Shown here: one piece after another, positions 45,496-53,713 of the stretch
How positions within the stretch are numbered: position 1 is the first letter of the stretch
Layout of the letters: each line of letters opens with the position of its first letter
NCBI RefSeq assembly: GCF_002119525.1
Contig: NZ_CP017916.1
Coordinates: forward strand, 930,001-994,000
Origin: Vibrio syngnathi
GTDB taxonomy: Bacteria > Pseudomonadota > Gammaproteobacteria > Enterobacterales > Vibrionaceae
DNA length: 64,000 bases
Direction of reading: 5' to 3'
Notes under the pieces: model-generated
Database searches by the model: none
What the model saw: the letters and a program-made list of their open reading frames with translations, nothing else
Told to the model about the DNA's origin: nothing
Position numbers and translations under genes: made by a program

Positions 45496-46683
45496 ATGAT
45501 GAAAGATTTAAATCACTCCTCTAACAATGGCGTTTCAATGACGGCATTTTTTGAGCTCGCGTTTCGACCGTTTTTTTTGTTTGCATCACTTTTTAGTATT
45601 GCTGCTCTAGTTGGTTGGGCCGCGTTTTGGAATGGCAGCGCAACTCTGAATGTTTATGGCGGAGCAATGTGGTGGCATATTCATGAAATGTTATTTGGCT
45701 TTGCAGCCACTGTCGTGGTTGGCTTTCTACTGACGGCCGTACAAAACTGGACGGGTGTCCGCAGTATTAACGGACGCGGGCTAATGATACTTCTGGCTAT
45801 CTGGTTGTGTGCGAGAATAGCCATGTTCCTGCCTAATGTCTTTAGCCCTTGGTTGGTGGCTGGGCTCGATTTACTGTTTTTACCTATCGCTGTCATTTAT
45901 CTTGCTCACAATATTGTCAGTGTGAAGCTTTGGCGAAACCTGTTGTTCGTCCCCATTTTATTGCTAATGACTTTTGCCAATGCGGCGATGCACTATGGTG
46001 TTCTATTTCAGCAGCCAATCTTAATTTCACAAGCTAGCACAAGCATGGTGCTGTTGGTGACCCTAGTCATGTGCATTATGGGTGGACGAGTCTTTCCTAT
46101 GTTTACCGCGAATGGCACACAGACTCCACGAACTCCTGCATTACCATGGCTCGAAAAGCTGAGCATAGTGAGCACGATTTTCGCCGTTGTGTTGAGCTTT
46201 AAGATAGTTCTGGTTCCACAAGATATCGTTGCTACCGTGTTTATTGTCAGTGGCTTGGCAAATGCGGTTAGGGCGGTAAGGTGGAAAATATGGGTCGCTT
46301 TTAAGACTCCTCTAGTGTGGTCTTTACACTTAAGCTACTGGGCCATTTCGTTAGGATTGGTCTTGTATGGCGTTTCGATCATTTCGCCATTGGTCACGCA
46401 ATCACAAGCGATTCATGCGCTAACCGTGGGTGGAATGGGAGTGATGATCTTATCAATGATTTCACGTGTGTCGCTAGGACATACAGGTCGAACTATCGCG
46501 ATTGGCAAAATAATGACTGCGGCGTTAATTGCCATTGTTTTTGCCTTTATTGTTCGAGTGTTTGGTGGATACTTTACCAATAATATTGTCTCTATCATCA
46601 CCTTATCCAGTGCTCTGTGGGTTGTCGCGTACAGTTGTTTCGTTGTGTTGTACTTACCAATTTTAATAAAACCCAAAGCTTAA
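45496..46683 (+). CDS. nnrS: NnrS family heme-copper membrane protein
   Basis: NnrS is a polytopic heme- and copper-containing membrane protein that protects cells during nitric oxide stress. The 395-aa sequence has about twelve spans and the family features FELAFRPFFLFASLF at the start, WWHIHEMLFGF (possible metal ligands), GGRVFPMFTANG and MGVMILSMISRVSLGHTGR near the end. It is the second gene after nsrR and is probably cotranscribed. No terminator is seen before the next NsrR box. Confidence 0.93.
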   Translation: MMKDLNHSSNNGVSMTAFFELAFRPFFLFASLFSIAALVGWAAFWNGSATLNVYGGAMWWHIHEMLFGFAATVVVGFLLTAVQNWTGVRSINGRGLMILLAIWLCARIAMFLPNVFSPWLVAGLDLLFLPIAVIYLAHNIVSVKLWRNLLFVPILLLMTFANAAMHYGVLFQQPILISQASTSMVLLVTLVMCIMGGRVFPMFTANGTQTPRTPALPWLEKLSIVSTIFAVVLSFKIVLVPQDIVATVFIVSGLANAVRAVRWKIWVAFKTPLVWSLHLSYWAISLGLVLYGVSIISPLVTQSQAIHALTVGGMGVMILSMISRVSLGHTGRTIAIGKIMTAALIAIVFAFIVRVFGGYFTNNIVSIITLSSALWVVAYSCFVVLYLPILIKPKA

Positions 46684-46710
46684 ATTACTACAAGTTGCGA
46701 ATGTTCAATA

Positions 46711-46746
46711 TTGACGATTTTAAAGTTGCATTTAAAATGCATCTTT
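46711..46746 (+). promoter_or_regulatory. Second NsrR box and promoter
   Basis: Half-sites AAGTTGCATTT and AAATGCATCTT separated by one base (46723-46745) match the NsrR consensus at 21 of 22 positions. TTGACG (46711-46716) and TAAAAT (46733-46738), 16 bases apart, form a promoter whose -10 lies inside the box. The only gene downstream is the 35-aa cysteine-rich peptide. Confidence 0.88.
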
Positions 46747-46797
46747 AATATTATGTCTGCAGTGAATGACTTAAATACAATCAAAGAGAGCATGATT

Positions 46798-46905
46798 ATG
46801 AGCTGTTGTGGCGGATGTGGTGGTTCAAACCACGAAGAAAAAGCAAAAGAAGCTGAACAAAAGAAACAAGCAGAGCAGCAAGAGACTAAGCAAGAAAACG
46901 CTTAA
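46798..46905 (+). CDS. 35-aa CCGGCGG peptide under NsrR-type control
   Basis: The 35-codon frame starts at ATG 46798, seven bases after AAAGAGAG; an ATG two codons earlier is too close to that site. The product begins MSCCGGCGGSNHEE and continues as a charged Lys/Glu/Gln helix ending KQENA. Three cysteines in CCxxC with many glycines suggest metal, iron-nitrosyl or thiol chemistry; this is inference. It has its own promoter under a near-perfect NsrR box and its own terminator, so it is expressed as a separate NO-responsive unit. I do not recognise a characterised family. Confidence 0.8.
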   Translation: MSCCGGCGGSNHEEKAKEAEQKKQAEQQETKQENA

Positions 46906-46933
46906 TTAAAGCAACGCTCAAGTAAAATTTAAG

Positions 46934-46970
46934 AATCCAGAGACTTCGATGAAGCCTCTGGATTTTTTTG
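46934..46970 (+). terminator. Terminator after the CCGGCGG peptide gene
   Basis: Stem AATCCAGAG/CTCTGGATT with an inner ACTTC/GAAG-like extension is followed by seven T. Confidence 0.9.
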
Positions 46971-47300
46971 TTTTTATGGCTTCATGACGAGAGTTTAGAC
47001 ACGACTAGATCACTTCATTGAATTCGACCCTTTCAAGTGAACTTCTGTACTTGAATGACATTCATTGTTAGCTTGCTCATATCTTTCAGTACGTAGCGCC
47101 GAATTGGCTTAATGCTTAAGTCTGTGGTTTGAATACGAAGAATATTTATTACGTTGGAGTTAGTGACATTCAAATAATAATATATTGATGACAGGTTTCA
47201 GGTAGTGAGGAACAGGTTTCAATCAGTTAACTAAAATGCGGTTTCGGGAATGGTTAGTGGTTAGACTCAAACGTTAGGTTCGATGACCATACGCTAGATG
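46971..47300. other. Gene-free stretch between peptide gene and tRNA-Ser copy 2
   Basis: About 330 bases of AT-rich sequence hold no convincing open frame, RNA or palindrome. It includes two CAGGTTTCA copies (47194-47202 and 47211-47219), of unknown meaning. Confidence 0.6.
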
Positions 47301-47304
47301 CAAA

Positions 47305-47330
47305 AAAGCCGCTGATTTCTCAGCGGCTTT
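47305..47330 (-). terminator. Terminator after tRNA-Ser copy 2
   Basis: The same AAAGCCGCTGA/TCAGCGGCTTT stem as beside copy 1, but with a four-base loop TTTC, followed on the minus strand by a T run. Confidence 0.88.
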
Positions 47331-47338
47331 CTTTAATG

Positions 47339-47429
47339 TGGTGGAGGGATAGGGATTTGAACCCTAGAACCGCTATTAACGGTTGCCGGTTTTCAAGACC
47401 GGTGCTTTCGACCACTCAGCCATCCCTCC
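47339..47429 (-). tRNA. tRNA-Ser (UGA), copy 2
   Basis: This gene is base-for-base identical to the tRNA-Ser at 44603-44693, with the same anticodon TGA, long variable arm and encoded CCA. Its promoter on the minus strand is TTTACA (47463-47468) and TATTAT (47440-47445) with a 17-base spacer; the spacer and further upstream sequence differ from copy 1. Confidence 0.96.
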
Positions 47430-47525
47430 ATTGGCGTGAATAATATAAGGGGGAGAGTGCCTTGTAAACCCTTAATTATCATAATCTTGTTTGGTTGCTT
47501 GTTTTCTAGTCATTAGCGGCAATAA

Positions 47526-47552
47526 AAAAGGGAAGCCATTAGCTTCCCTTTT
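47526..47552 (-). terminator. Terminator after yejM
   Basis: The stem AAAAGGGAAGC/GCTTCCCTTTT with loop CATTA lies 16 bases past the yejM stop codon, with TTATTG following on the minus strand. Confidence 0.88.
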
Positions 47553-47567
47553 CTGTTTGATGACTAT

Positions 47568-49376
47568 TTAGTCATTTTTTGTGTAGAAACGCTGTAGCTC
47601 AGTCAGGCCTTGCATTAATACTGGTAAGCGAGGGCTTACATCTTTTAGGCGTTTGTAGTTTTGGTCATACAACTTGTAGTTACCAAATTTATCTAACACA
47701 GTGGTTTGCTGCTCGGTAACAAGGGCAAGTTCACGTGAGTCACCCGCGAGAATCCACTTTCTTTTACGCTCATTAAACAGGCTGCGACCGCTACTGAAAT
47801 CCGTTGGGTTTGAAGATACGCCCAATAGTTCTTGCATCAACGTTACGGACACGTCTAGATGACTAGAACGGTGAGTATATTCAGAAGCAGACTTACCAGG
47901 CCAGCTGATAAACAGTGGCACTTGTAACTGATAACGACTGTAGTTGGAGTTTGCGCCCCAGCTGTTGGTCTTAGTTTCGTTAAACTCGCTACCGTGATTA
48001 GAGGTAATGATAACCACCGTGTTGTCGGTTAGCTCTAAGCGTTCCAGTTCAGCGTAGATTGTTGCTAGCTGAGCATCGGCTGCTTGAGCAGACTTTTGAT
48101 AGTCTGCAGCAAAACGTTCTGCTGTCGTTAACGTTGAGTCTGACTCTGAACTTGAATCGTAGCTAGAGAAGTTATCCAGCGTGGTCAGCTCAATGAAGTT
48201 AAACCAAGGACGTTTAGCTTGTGGTGATTGAATCCAGTTAGACCAAGCTTGTATCGCGCTTTTGTCATCATAAGTTGCTTGCTCTGGCATAACATCACGG
48301 CCTCGGAAGATGATTTCCGAGTAAAGTGCATCGTCAAAGTTGTCGCCACTGAAAGCCGCAAACTTATAATTGTGATTATCTAATACATCTAACAGTACTG
48401 CACTTGAACCCTGAGCTTCGATGCTGCTTGCGTAGCTGCTTGGAAGGCCATAGAACAAACCGAAGATACCAAACATGTCGTTACTTGAACTGTAGTGATT
48501 GGTGAAGTTGATCGATTGTTGTGAGTATGCGTAGCTGTTTGGCATCGCTGTGGCATTGAGTGCATCAGAGCGAAGGTTGTTTACACTCACCATCAGGATA
48601 TTAAGATCATCACTGCGGCGGTTGTATTGAATTTTTTCGAGCGGGTAGCTAACTAAGTTTACGTTCTCTTTGTTGGCTTCTAAACGCTGTAGATACTCTT
48701 CACGGTCTAACAGACCATGTTTTTCCATAAAGCTTTTCGCTGTCATTGGGTATGACAGTGGGAAGTTCGCTTTCTGGCTAGTAATTGGGTTGTAGAAATA
48801 CGCATCAGCCCACATGTAGGTCAAGTGGCTGCTGATAAAACACAAGAAGAAGACGGCAGTAATCGGACGGCCAATGTGTTTATGAGACAGTTTACGTTGC
48901 TTACGCCAAACCCACTCAGACAGACCTAGCTGTAATAAGAAGATAAGTGGCATAACAATGAAGAGGTGTTGCAAATCAGATGTGAATGCAGACTCCTCTC
49001 CACTGAATAAAACCTCCCACACGACAGGTGTCAGGTGGAGGTTTATATTTTGATACGTTTGGGTATCAATCAGTAGGACAGTTAAACCTATGGTTGCGAA
49101 GATAACGGCAACCAAACGTAATAACTTCCTCGACGGAAGAATAAAAGTGAGTGGGAACAGCACTAATAGATAGAGCGCGAACACCAAAAATCCAAAATGA
49201 CCAACCCATGATGCAGCCAAATAGAATTGACCCAATAGGGTTTCCGGCCAAGCAGATTGAGTAATATAACGAGTACCAATCAACATCGCAGCAATGATGT
49301 TGAAAAATGCAAACCAGTGGCCCCAACCTACCAGTCGAGATACACGATCGCTATATGAGTTTGCGCTGTCTACCAT
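47568..49376 (-). CDS. yejM: YejM/PbgA (LapC)-like inner-membrane sulfatase-fold protein
   Basis: This 602-aa protein matches YejM (DUF3413 plus sulfatase-like domain), which in E. coli senses lipopolysaccharide and restrains LapB/FtsH degradation of LpxC. It has five N-terminal spans (about 15-185) starting LVGWGHWFAFFNIIAAMLIG, then a periplasmic alkaline-phosphatase-fold domain (about 250-560) with VSVNNLRSDALN and TSNHGSEFNE. The usual sulfatase nucleophile is not evident, consistent with a non-enzymatic sensor. It follows yejL by 27 bases on the minus strand, as in E. coli. Confidence 0.92.
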   Translation of the reverse strand: MVDSANSYSDRVSRLVGWGHWFAFFNIIAAMLIGTRYITQSAWPETLLGQFYLAASWVGHFGFLVFALYLLVLFPLTFILPSRKLLRLVAVIFATIGLTVLLIDTQTYQNINLHLTPVVWEVLFSGEESAFTSDLQHLFIVMPLIFLLQLGLSEWVWRKQRKLSHKHIGRPITAVFFLCFISSHLTYMWADAYFYNPITSQKANFPLSYPMTAKSFMEKHGLLDREEYLQRLEANKENVNLVSYPLEKIQYNRRSDDLNILMVSVNNLRSDALNATAMPNSYAYSQQSINFTNHYSSSNDMFGIFGLFYGLPSSYASSIEAQGSSAVLLDVLDNHNYKFAAFSGDNFDDALYSEIIFRGRDVMPEQATYDDKSAIQAWSNWIQSPQAKRPWFNFIELTTLDNFSSYDSSSESDSTLTTAERFAADYQKSAQAADAQLATIYAELERLELTDNTVVIITSNHGSEFNETKTNSWGANSNYSRYQLQVPLFISWPGKSASEYTHRSSHLDVSVTLMQELLGVSSNPTDFSSGRSLFNERKRKWILAGDSRELALVTEQQTTVLDKFGNYKLYDQNYKRLKDVSPRLPVLMQGLTELQRFYTKND

Positions 49377-49403
49377 TTATAATTCTTTTTCCGTCAATCA
49401 AAC

Positions 49404-49631
49404 TTAGTGAGACTTTTTATCTTCAAGAGAAGAAATTAAAGCTTCGGCAAATTTTTCAGCAATTCCTTTGCGTTGTGAAGCAGCAACGTTCTGATTTAAG
49501 ACATTGGTTGCGATATTTCCAGCGATCATCAATGAAAGCTCAGGTGAAGCTTTGTGCTTAGTCAGTACAGCACCTACTTCAGCTAGGATTTTTTCAACTT
49601 GATCATCTGTGTATTTAGATATAATCGGCAT
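49404..49631 (-). CDS. yejL: YejL family (UPF0352) protein
   Basis: This 75-aa protein of UPF0352 begins [19 protein letters not shown] and is wholly helical with [13 protein letters not shown] and [12 protein letters not shown]. Function is unknown. It is the first gene of the yejL-yejM pair and is divergent from yejK, the same arrangement as in enterobacteria. Confidence 0.93.
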
Positions 49632-49715
49632 AAGGACTCTAATAATGATAGTAAAAGCGGCTTATGATAACCTACTATGCACAACAACTGAAACCTGAAC
49701 GGTAATATTTTCGCT

Positions 49716-50720
49716 ATGAGCCTTCACCTTTCCAACGTAATTTTACACCAGCTAAGCAAGAACGATCAGGAAGAGCTGATTGTTAACTATCGTGCTGAAT
49801 CTCTAGAAAACGATACTGCATCTGAAAACCTAGTCGCTGAACTTCACCGAGTTTTTAATTCAAAAGCAGGTAAAGGATTTGGTTCTTTCAAATCCGACAG
49901 CGAATTCCAGCAGTCGTTGCATGAATTTCGAGCTGGAGAACAAAGTTTTTATGATTTCTCTCAAAAAAGTGCGCTACGTCTAAAAGATGAGCTTTCAAAG
50001 TATCCTTTTGCTGATGAAGGCACTTTGGTACTGGCTGAATATCAATCACTGGCGACAGACTACCTTTTCATCGGACTACTGCCTTCTAACCAAAGTTTGA
50101 AAGTGACCGAAGGGCTAGATATTAGTGCGACGGATTACCTTGATATCTCGAAGATGGATATTGTTGCGCGCCTTGATCTTTCAACATACGACACAGACAA
50201 AGAGTCAAACCGTTACCTTACTTATATTAAAGGGCGCGTTGGTCGTAAAGTCGCTGACTTCTTCTTAGACTTCCTTCAAGCAGAAGTAGGCTTGGATGCT
50301 AAGCAGCAAAACCAAGTATTGATGCAAGCGGTAGAAGACTTTGTTTCTGACTCTAAGTTAGAGAAAGAAGAAGCGATCAGCTATAAAAAACAAGTTGCGG
50401 ATTACTGTAACGAACAGCTTAAAGCGGGTGATGAAGTTCAAGTTCGTGAACTTTCTGGAGAATTGCCAGCAAGCACAGATGGTACAAGCTTCTTTGACTA
50501 TACTAGTGAGCAAGGCTACGAGTTAGAAGACAGCTTCCCAGCAGACCGCGCAACTATGCGTAAACTAACAAAATTTGTTGGTGCTGGTGGCGGTTTGAAT
50601 GTTAGTTTTGATAGTCTGCTTTTAGGTGAGCGTATCTTCTACGATCCAGAGACAGACACGCTAACCATTAAAGGGACGCCACCGAACTTACGTGATCAAC
50701 TGACTCGCAATAAGTCATAG
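49716..50720 (+). CDS. yejK: Nucleoid-associated protein YejK/NdpA
   Basis: YejK (NdpA, 37-kDa nucleoid-associated protein) is a DNA-binding protein found on the nucleoid, reported to interact with type II topoisomerases. The 334-aa sequence opens MSLHLSNVILHQLSKNDQEEL, has ESNRYLTYIKGRVGRKVADFF near the middle and ends TIKGTPPNLRDQL. Length and ends match the family. It is divergent from yejL. Confidence 0.95.
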   Translation: MSLHLSNVILHQLSKNDQEELIVNYRAESLENDTASENLVAELHRVFNSKAGKGFGSFKSDSEFQQSLHEFRAGEQSFYDFSQKSALRLKDELSKYPFADEGTLVLAEYQSLATDYLFIGLLPSNQSLKVTEGLDISATDYLDISKMDIVARLDLSTYDTDKESNRYLTYIKGRVGRKVADFFLDFLQAEVGLDAKQQNQVLMQAVEDFVSDSKLEKEEAISYKKQVADYCNEQLKAGDEVQVRELSGELPASTDGTSFFDYTSEQGYELEDSFPADRATMRKLTKFVGAGGGLNVSFDSLLLGERIFYDPETDTLTIKGTPPNLRDQLTRNKS

Positions 50721-50739
50721 TCCGAAGTTATTAGGTAGC

Positions 50740-50764
50740 AAGCGACAGCAGTTTGTTGTCGCTT
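50740..50764 (+). terminator. Hairpin after yejK
   Basis: An 8-bp stem AAGCGACA/TGTCGCTT with a nine-base loop is followed by GTTTATGTTT. It ends about 50 bases before the next start codon. Confidence 0.65.
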
Positions 50765-50816
50765 GTTTATGTTTAGCAACATAATGGTTTAGAGTTCGCA
50801 TGAACAAGGAATATCG

Positions 50817-52361
50817 ATGGAACAATCAGTAGCAAAGCCCAATCGCTTTAAAAGACCCGCAACTTTTTTGGTTGCACTCTTGGCTCTGTGGCTACTTCCT
50901 TCACTGGCTCTCCTTAATCTAAGCCGTTCTTACTCTCACTCACTCGCTCAAATTGAAGAACTCGGTATTCGTGTTAATGAACTGAGGCAATCGCTTTATT
51001 TCTCTGAGCCGCTGCGAGTCTCTCGTATTAATGATTTAGCACTCGATGCTCAGTTGGTTTATTCGATCCGACTGCAGATAGAATCTGATTTCCAACACGC
51101 CTTGTTTCGTCCTGATGTGAACCAACTGCTTTACGTTGCCGATCAATTTTTAGAAAAATTTGATGAATTCATTCCGATAGAAAGTCAGGTGCAAGATATC
51201 GTCGATAACATCAAAGTGTTACGCACAGATACTGAGCTTTCCCCTAAGTTAAAGCCGCTACTCAACGAATTTGGTGTCGTCGTTTTTGAAGCGATGTATT
51301 CCGATAACCAAAGTTCATCAGCAACTTATCGCGCCTTTGATTCTATACTTGAAAAATCTTATTCATTAAAATCCGAAGAGCAAGATGCACTCCAACAATT
51401 ACTGGCTGATGCTTCAGCATTGCTGAGTGATTACGCTCAGCTCAATTATTTAGTCGATAAAATTAAGAAGAATTCAGTAAACGAACAGATCATTAAACTT
51501 GAAGCTGAGTTCCATGATCGTCAATACAACCTATTATTGATCATGCTAGGTTTAAGCTTAGTGGCAATGATTGCGTTACTGTTGTGGAGCGTTAGGTCCC
51601 AAAAATCGAAGAAAGAAGTAGACCAAGAACTCAAACAGGAACCAGTCATCGATTCAAGTCAGGACGATGCTCTCTCTACTTCCAACAAAGATACGTCTTC
51701 TCGTAACGATACTGCTGCTCGCAATAATATTGTTTCTCATAGCGATACTGTTTCTCACAGCGATATTGCTTCTTCCGCGGTGACGCCACCAAGTAATCCC
51801 CCATCAGTATTAGATATTACGCCAGCGAGTCAACATTCTGATATCCAACCTCAGCAGAGTGTTTGTGCGACAAGCCCGCAAGCTATTTCACAAGAACCGA
51901 TTTTGCAAGAACCTATTCCACAAGTTCCGGTTCAGCAAAATTCTATTCAGCAACCCCCAACTCAGCGAACACCAGAACAAGTGCAAGAGCCAGAGAAGCA
52001 CATTGCCAGTGTGACGGATTCAAAGCCAGCGATTGATATTGAAGAGATGCTAGAGACTCTCGATGGCGATACCGAATCTGTTGAATTGTTGCTCGGGGTC
52101 TTTGTCGAAGATCACGCTGATGACTACACCAGATTCAAATCTCTACTCATCAAGGATGAAACCTCTGCGGCTCGCATTGTGCACAGCTTAAAAGGTGTGG
52201 CTGGCAGCATCAAAGCGTCTCGGTTAGCGATCATCGCAGCGACTATTGAAATGACAATGAAGCAGTCCAGAGCCATCAGCGAGCACGATTTAGCTGAACT
52301 AGAGCTGGCAATAAAAGCCTCTGTGGATTCTGCTCATGACTATTTAAATACCCAACGTTAA
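50817..52361 (+). CDS. Membrane-anchored orphan Hpt (histidine phosphotransfer) protein
   Basis: This 514-aa protein has a first span (about 15-34), a periplasmic helical domain (about 35-235), a second span (about 237-258), a low-complexity Gln/Pro/Ser/Asp linker (about 262-400) and a C-terminal Hpt domain (about 405-510) with phospho-accepting His456 in the canonical HSLKGVAGSI. There is no kinase or receiver domain, so it must take phosphate from a partner encoded elsewhere. The periplasmic part resembles sensor-kinase input domains but matches none I know. The linker holds degenerate repeats (SHSDTVSHSD, QEPILQEPIP). It precedes a coiled-coil lipoprotein gene. Confidence 0.75.
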   Translation: MEQSVAKPNRFKRPATFLVALLALWLLPSLALLNLSRSYSHSLAQIEELGIRVNELRQSLYFSEPLRVSRINDLALDAQLVYSIRLQIESDFQHALFRPDVNQLLYVADQFLEKFDEFIPIESQVQDIVDNIKVLRTDTELSPKLKPLLNEFGVVVFEAMYSDNQSSSATYRAFDSILEKSYSLKSEEQDALQQLLADASALLSDYAQLNYLVDKIKKNSVNEQIIKLEAEFHDRQYNLLLIMLGLSLVAMIALLLWSVRSQKSKKEVDQELKQEPVIDSSQDDALSTSNKDTSSRNDTAARNNIVSHSDTVSHSDIASSAVTPPSNPPSVLDITPASQHSDIQPQQSVCATSPQAISQEPILQEPIPQVPVQQNSIQQPPTQRTPEQVQEPEKHIASVTDSKPAIDIEEMLETLDGDTESVELLLGVFVEDHADDYTRFKSLLIKDETSAARIVHSLKGVAGSIKASRLAIIAATIEMTMKQSRAISEHDLAELELAIKASVDSAHDYLNTQR

Positions 52362-52436
52362 CTTTTGTAATTTTTTGACAATACTCTGACGAAGCGCTCA
52401 TACAATCCGCGCCCTTAGTCTTTGTCAGAGGTTTAT

Positions 52437-53615
52437 ATGTTACGAGTTTCGAGTCGAAGTTGGATGGTGTTGGTGCTTAGCATAGTTCTAAGTGGTTGTT
52501 CTCTCTTAGAAGTTAAGCTAGATAGTCAAACGACGCCTCTTACTCAGCAAGAGTTACAGGCTCGGATCATGACGCGTGAATACGCCAAGATATTTTTTAC
52601 AAGAGTAGAAGACTCGGCCGATCTCATTGCGCAATCTTACCCTGCTGATGACACCTTACATCAATCTTATGTGTTGCTTTGGAAGATCCATGCTGAGCAG
52701 GGCTTACAGCAAGCCGCCTATCAAACGTCACCTATGTCTGCCTTAATCGACTCCTGGGTTTTTACCGCTCAAATGAATCAGTTTTATAGCCAAGGTGATG
52801 GTGCTGTCCTGTTCGCGACGGATGATGCGGTAAAAACGGCTCACTTTCTGGAACAAGAAGCAGAGAAACTGGCAAAGGGTGTATTGAGCTCAAGTGATTT
52901 CAAAAAGAGCAAAGCATTCGTCGCAGAGTTCGCCGCGAGCAATCCTTTTAAAGATCTTACCTTCAGAAGCACACCCGCTTACCGTGAATGGCTAAGTTAC
53001 CTTGGTAAAGACGAATCTCAAATCGTTCAAAGCCTAGGTACCATGCCGGAGGCGATGGGCGATGCATCAGACCGCTTAAGCCTCATGGCTGACCAAACAC
53101 CGAAATTGATGACGTGGAAAGCTGAGTTGGTGGCGATGAATAGCTCGCTAACGGGTGAAGACCTATCGATGACGCTGGAAAGCCTTTGTCAAACATCAGC
53201 AAGCATACAGGACTTCATTGAGAATAACCCTGAGTACATGCAAACATTGGCTTCTATTATGTCGACAGAAATGCAGCCTCTGCTCAACGACCTAAGTGAT
53301 AATACAGATCAAAAATTGGCGATGCTCACTGAAGAACGTGTAGCCTTAGAAAAAATGGTGACACGAGAGAGAGAAGCTCTGGTCGCGATGATTGCGAAAG
53401 AGCGTATTGAAATTGCAGGCATTGTGACTTCTGAAAGGGAACTGTTTACACAAGATCTTGATCGCGTCTCTCAAGAGGTGGTGGTACTCGCTATTGATAA
53501 ACTGATGGACTTAATCAAAGGTGTGATTATTTACTTCATCCTGTTTATCTTGGTGGTGTTCTTTGCACCGTTAGGCATCGGTTATTGGTTGGGTAAGCGA
53601 ACCATAAATAATTGA
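52437..53615 (+). CDS. Lipoprotein with coiled coil and C-terminal membrane span
   Basis: This 392-aa protein has a lipobox LSGC (Cys21), a helical periplasmic region, a coiled coil (about 285-350, with repeated REALVAMIAKERIEIAGIV-type heptads) and a C-terminal span (about 358-382). It is thus tethered to the membrane at both ends, an uncommon design. I do not recognise it. ATG 52437 with CAGAGG six bases before it is preferred to the TTG at 52422. It follows the Hpt gene by 75 bases; TTGACA (52375-52380) and TACAAT (52401-52406), spaced rather widely at 20 bases, may give it its own promoter. Confidence 0.72.
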   Translation: MLRVSSRSWMVLVLSIVLSGCSLLEVKLDSQTTPLTQQELQARIMTREYAKIFFTRVEDSADLIAQSYPADDTLHQSYVLLWKIHAEQGLQQAAYQTSPMSALIDSWVFTAQMNQFYSQGDGAVLFATDDAVKTAHFLEQEAEKLAKGVLSSSDFKKSKAFVAEFAASNPFKDLTFRSTPAYREWLSYLGKDESQIVQSLGTMPEAMGDASDRLSLMADQTPKLMTWKAELVAMNSSLTGEDLSMTLESLCQTSASIQDFIENNPEYMQTLASIMSTEMQPLLNDLSDNTDQKLAMLTEERVALEKMVTREREALVAMIAKERIEIAGIVTSERELFTQDLDRVSQEVVVLAIDKLMDLIKGVIIYFILFILVVFFAPLGIGYWLGKRTINN

Positions 53616-53640
53616 ACAAATAGATAAATCAGTAGATAAG

Positions 53641-53665
53641 AAAAGAGCGCCCAGGGCGCTCTTTT
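53641..53665. terminator. Bidirectional terminator between lipoprotein gene and nhaC
   Basis: Stem AAAAGAGCGCC/GGCGCTCTTTT with loop CAG lies between two convergent genes. Confidence 0.9.
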
Positions 53666-53713
53666 GGCATTTATATCATCAACATTTTTGTGCTTACGCA
53701 CTAAAGCCTTAGC

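Noticed and set aside
44603..47429. The tRNA-flanked segment as an integrative element or genomic island
   Set aside because: No integrase, transposase or short attachment repeat beyond the complete tRNA genes; kept only as a structural observation.
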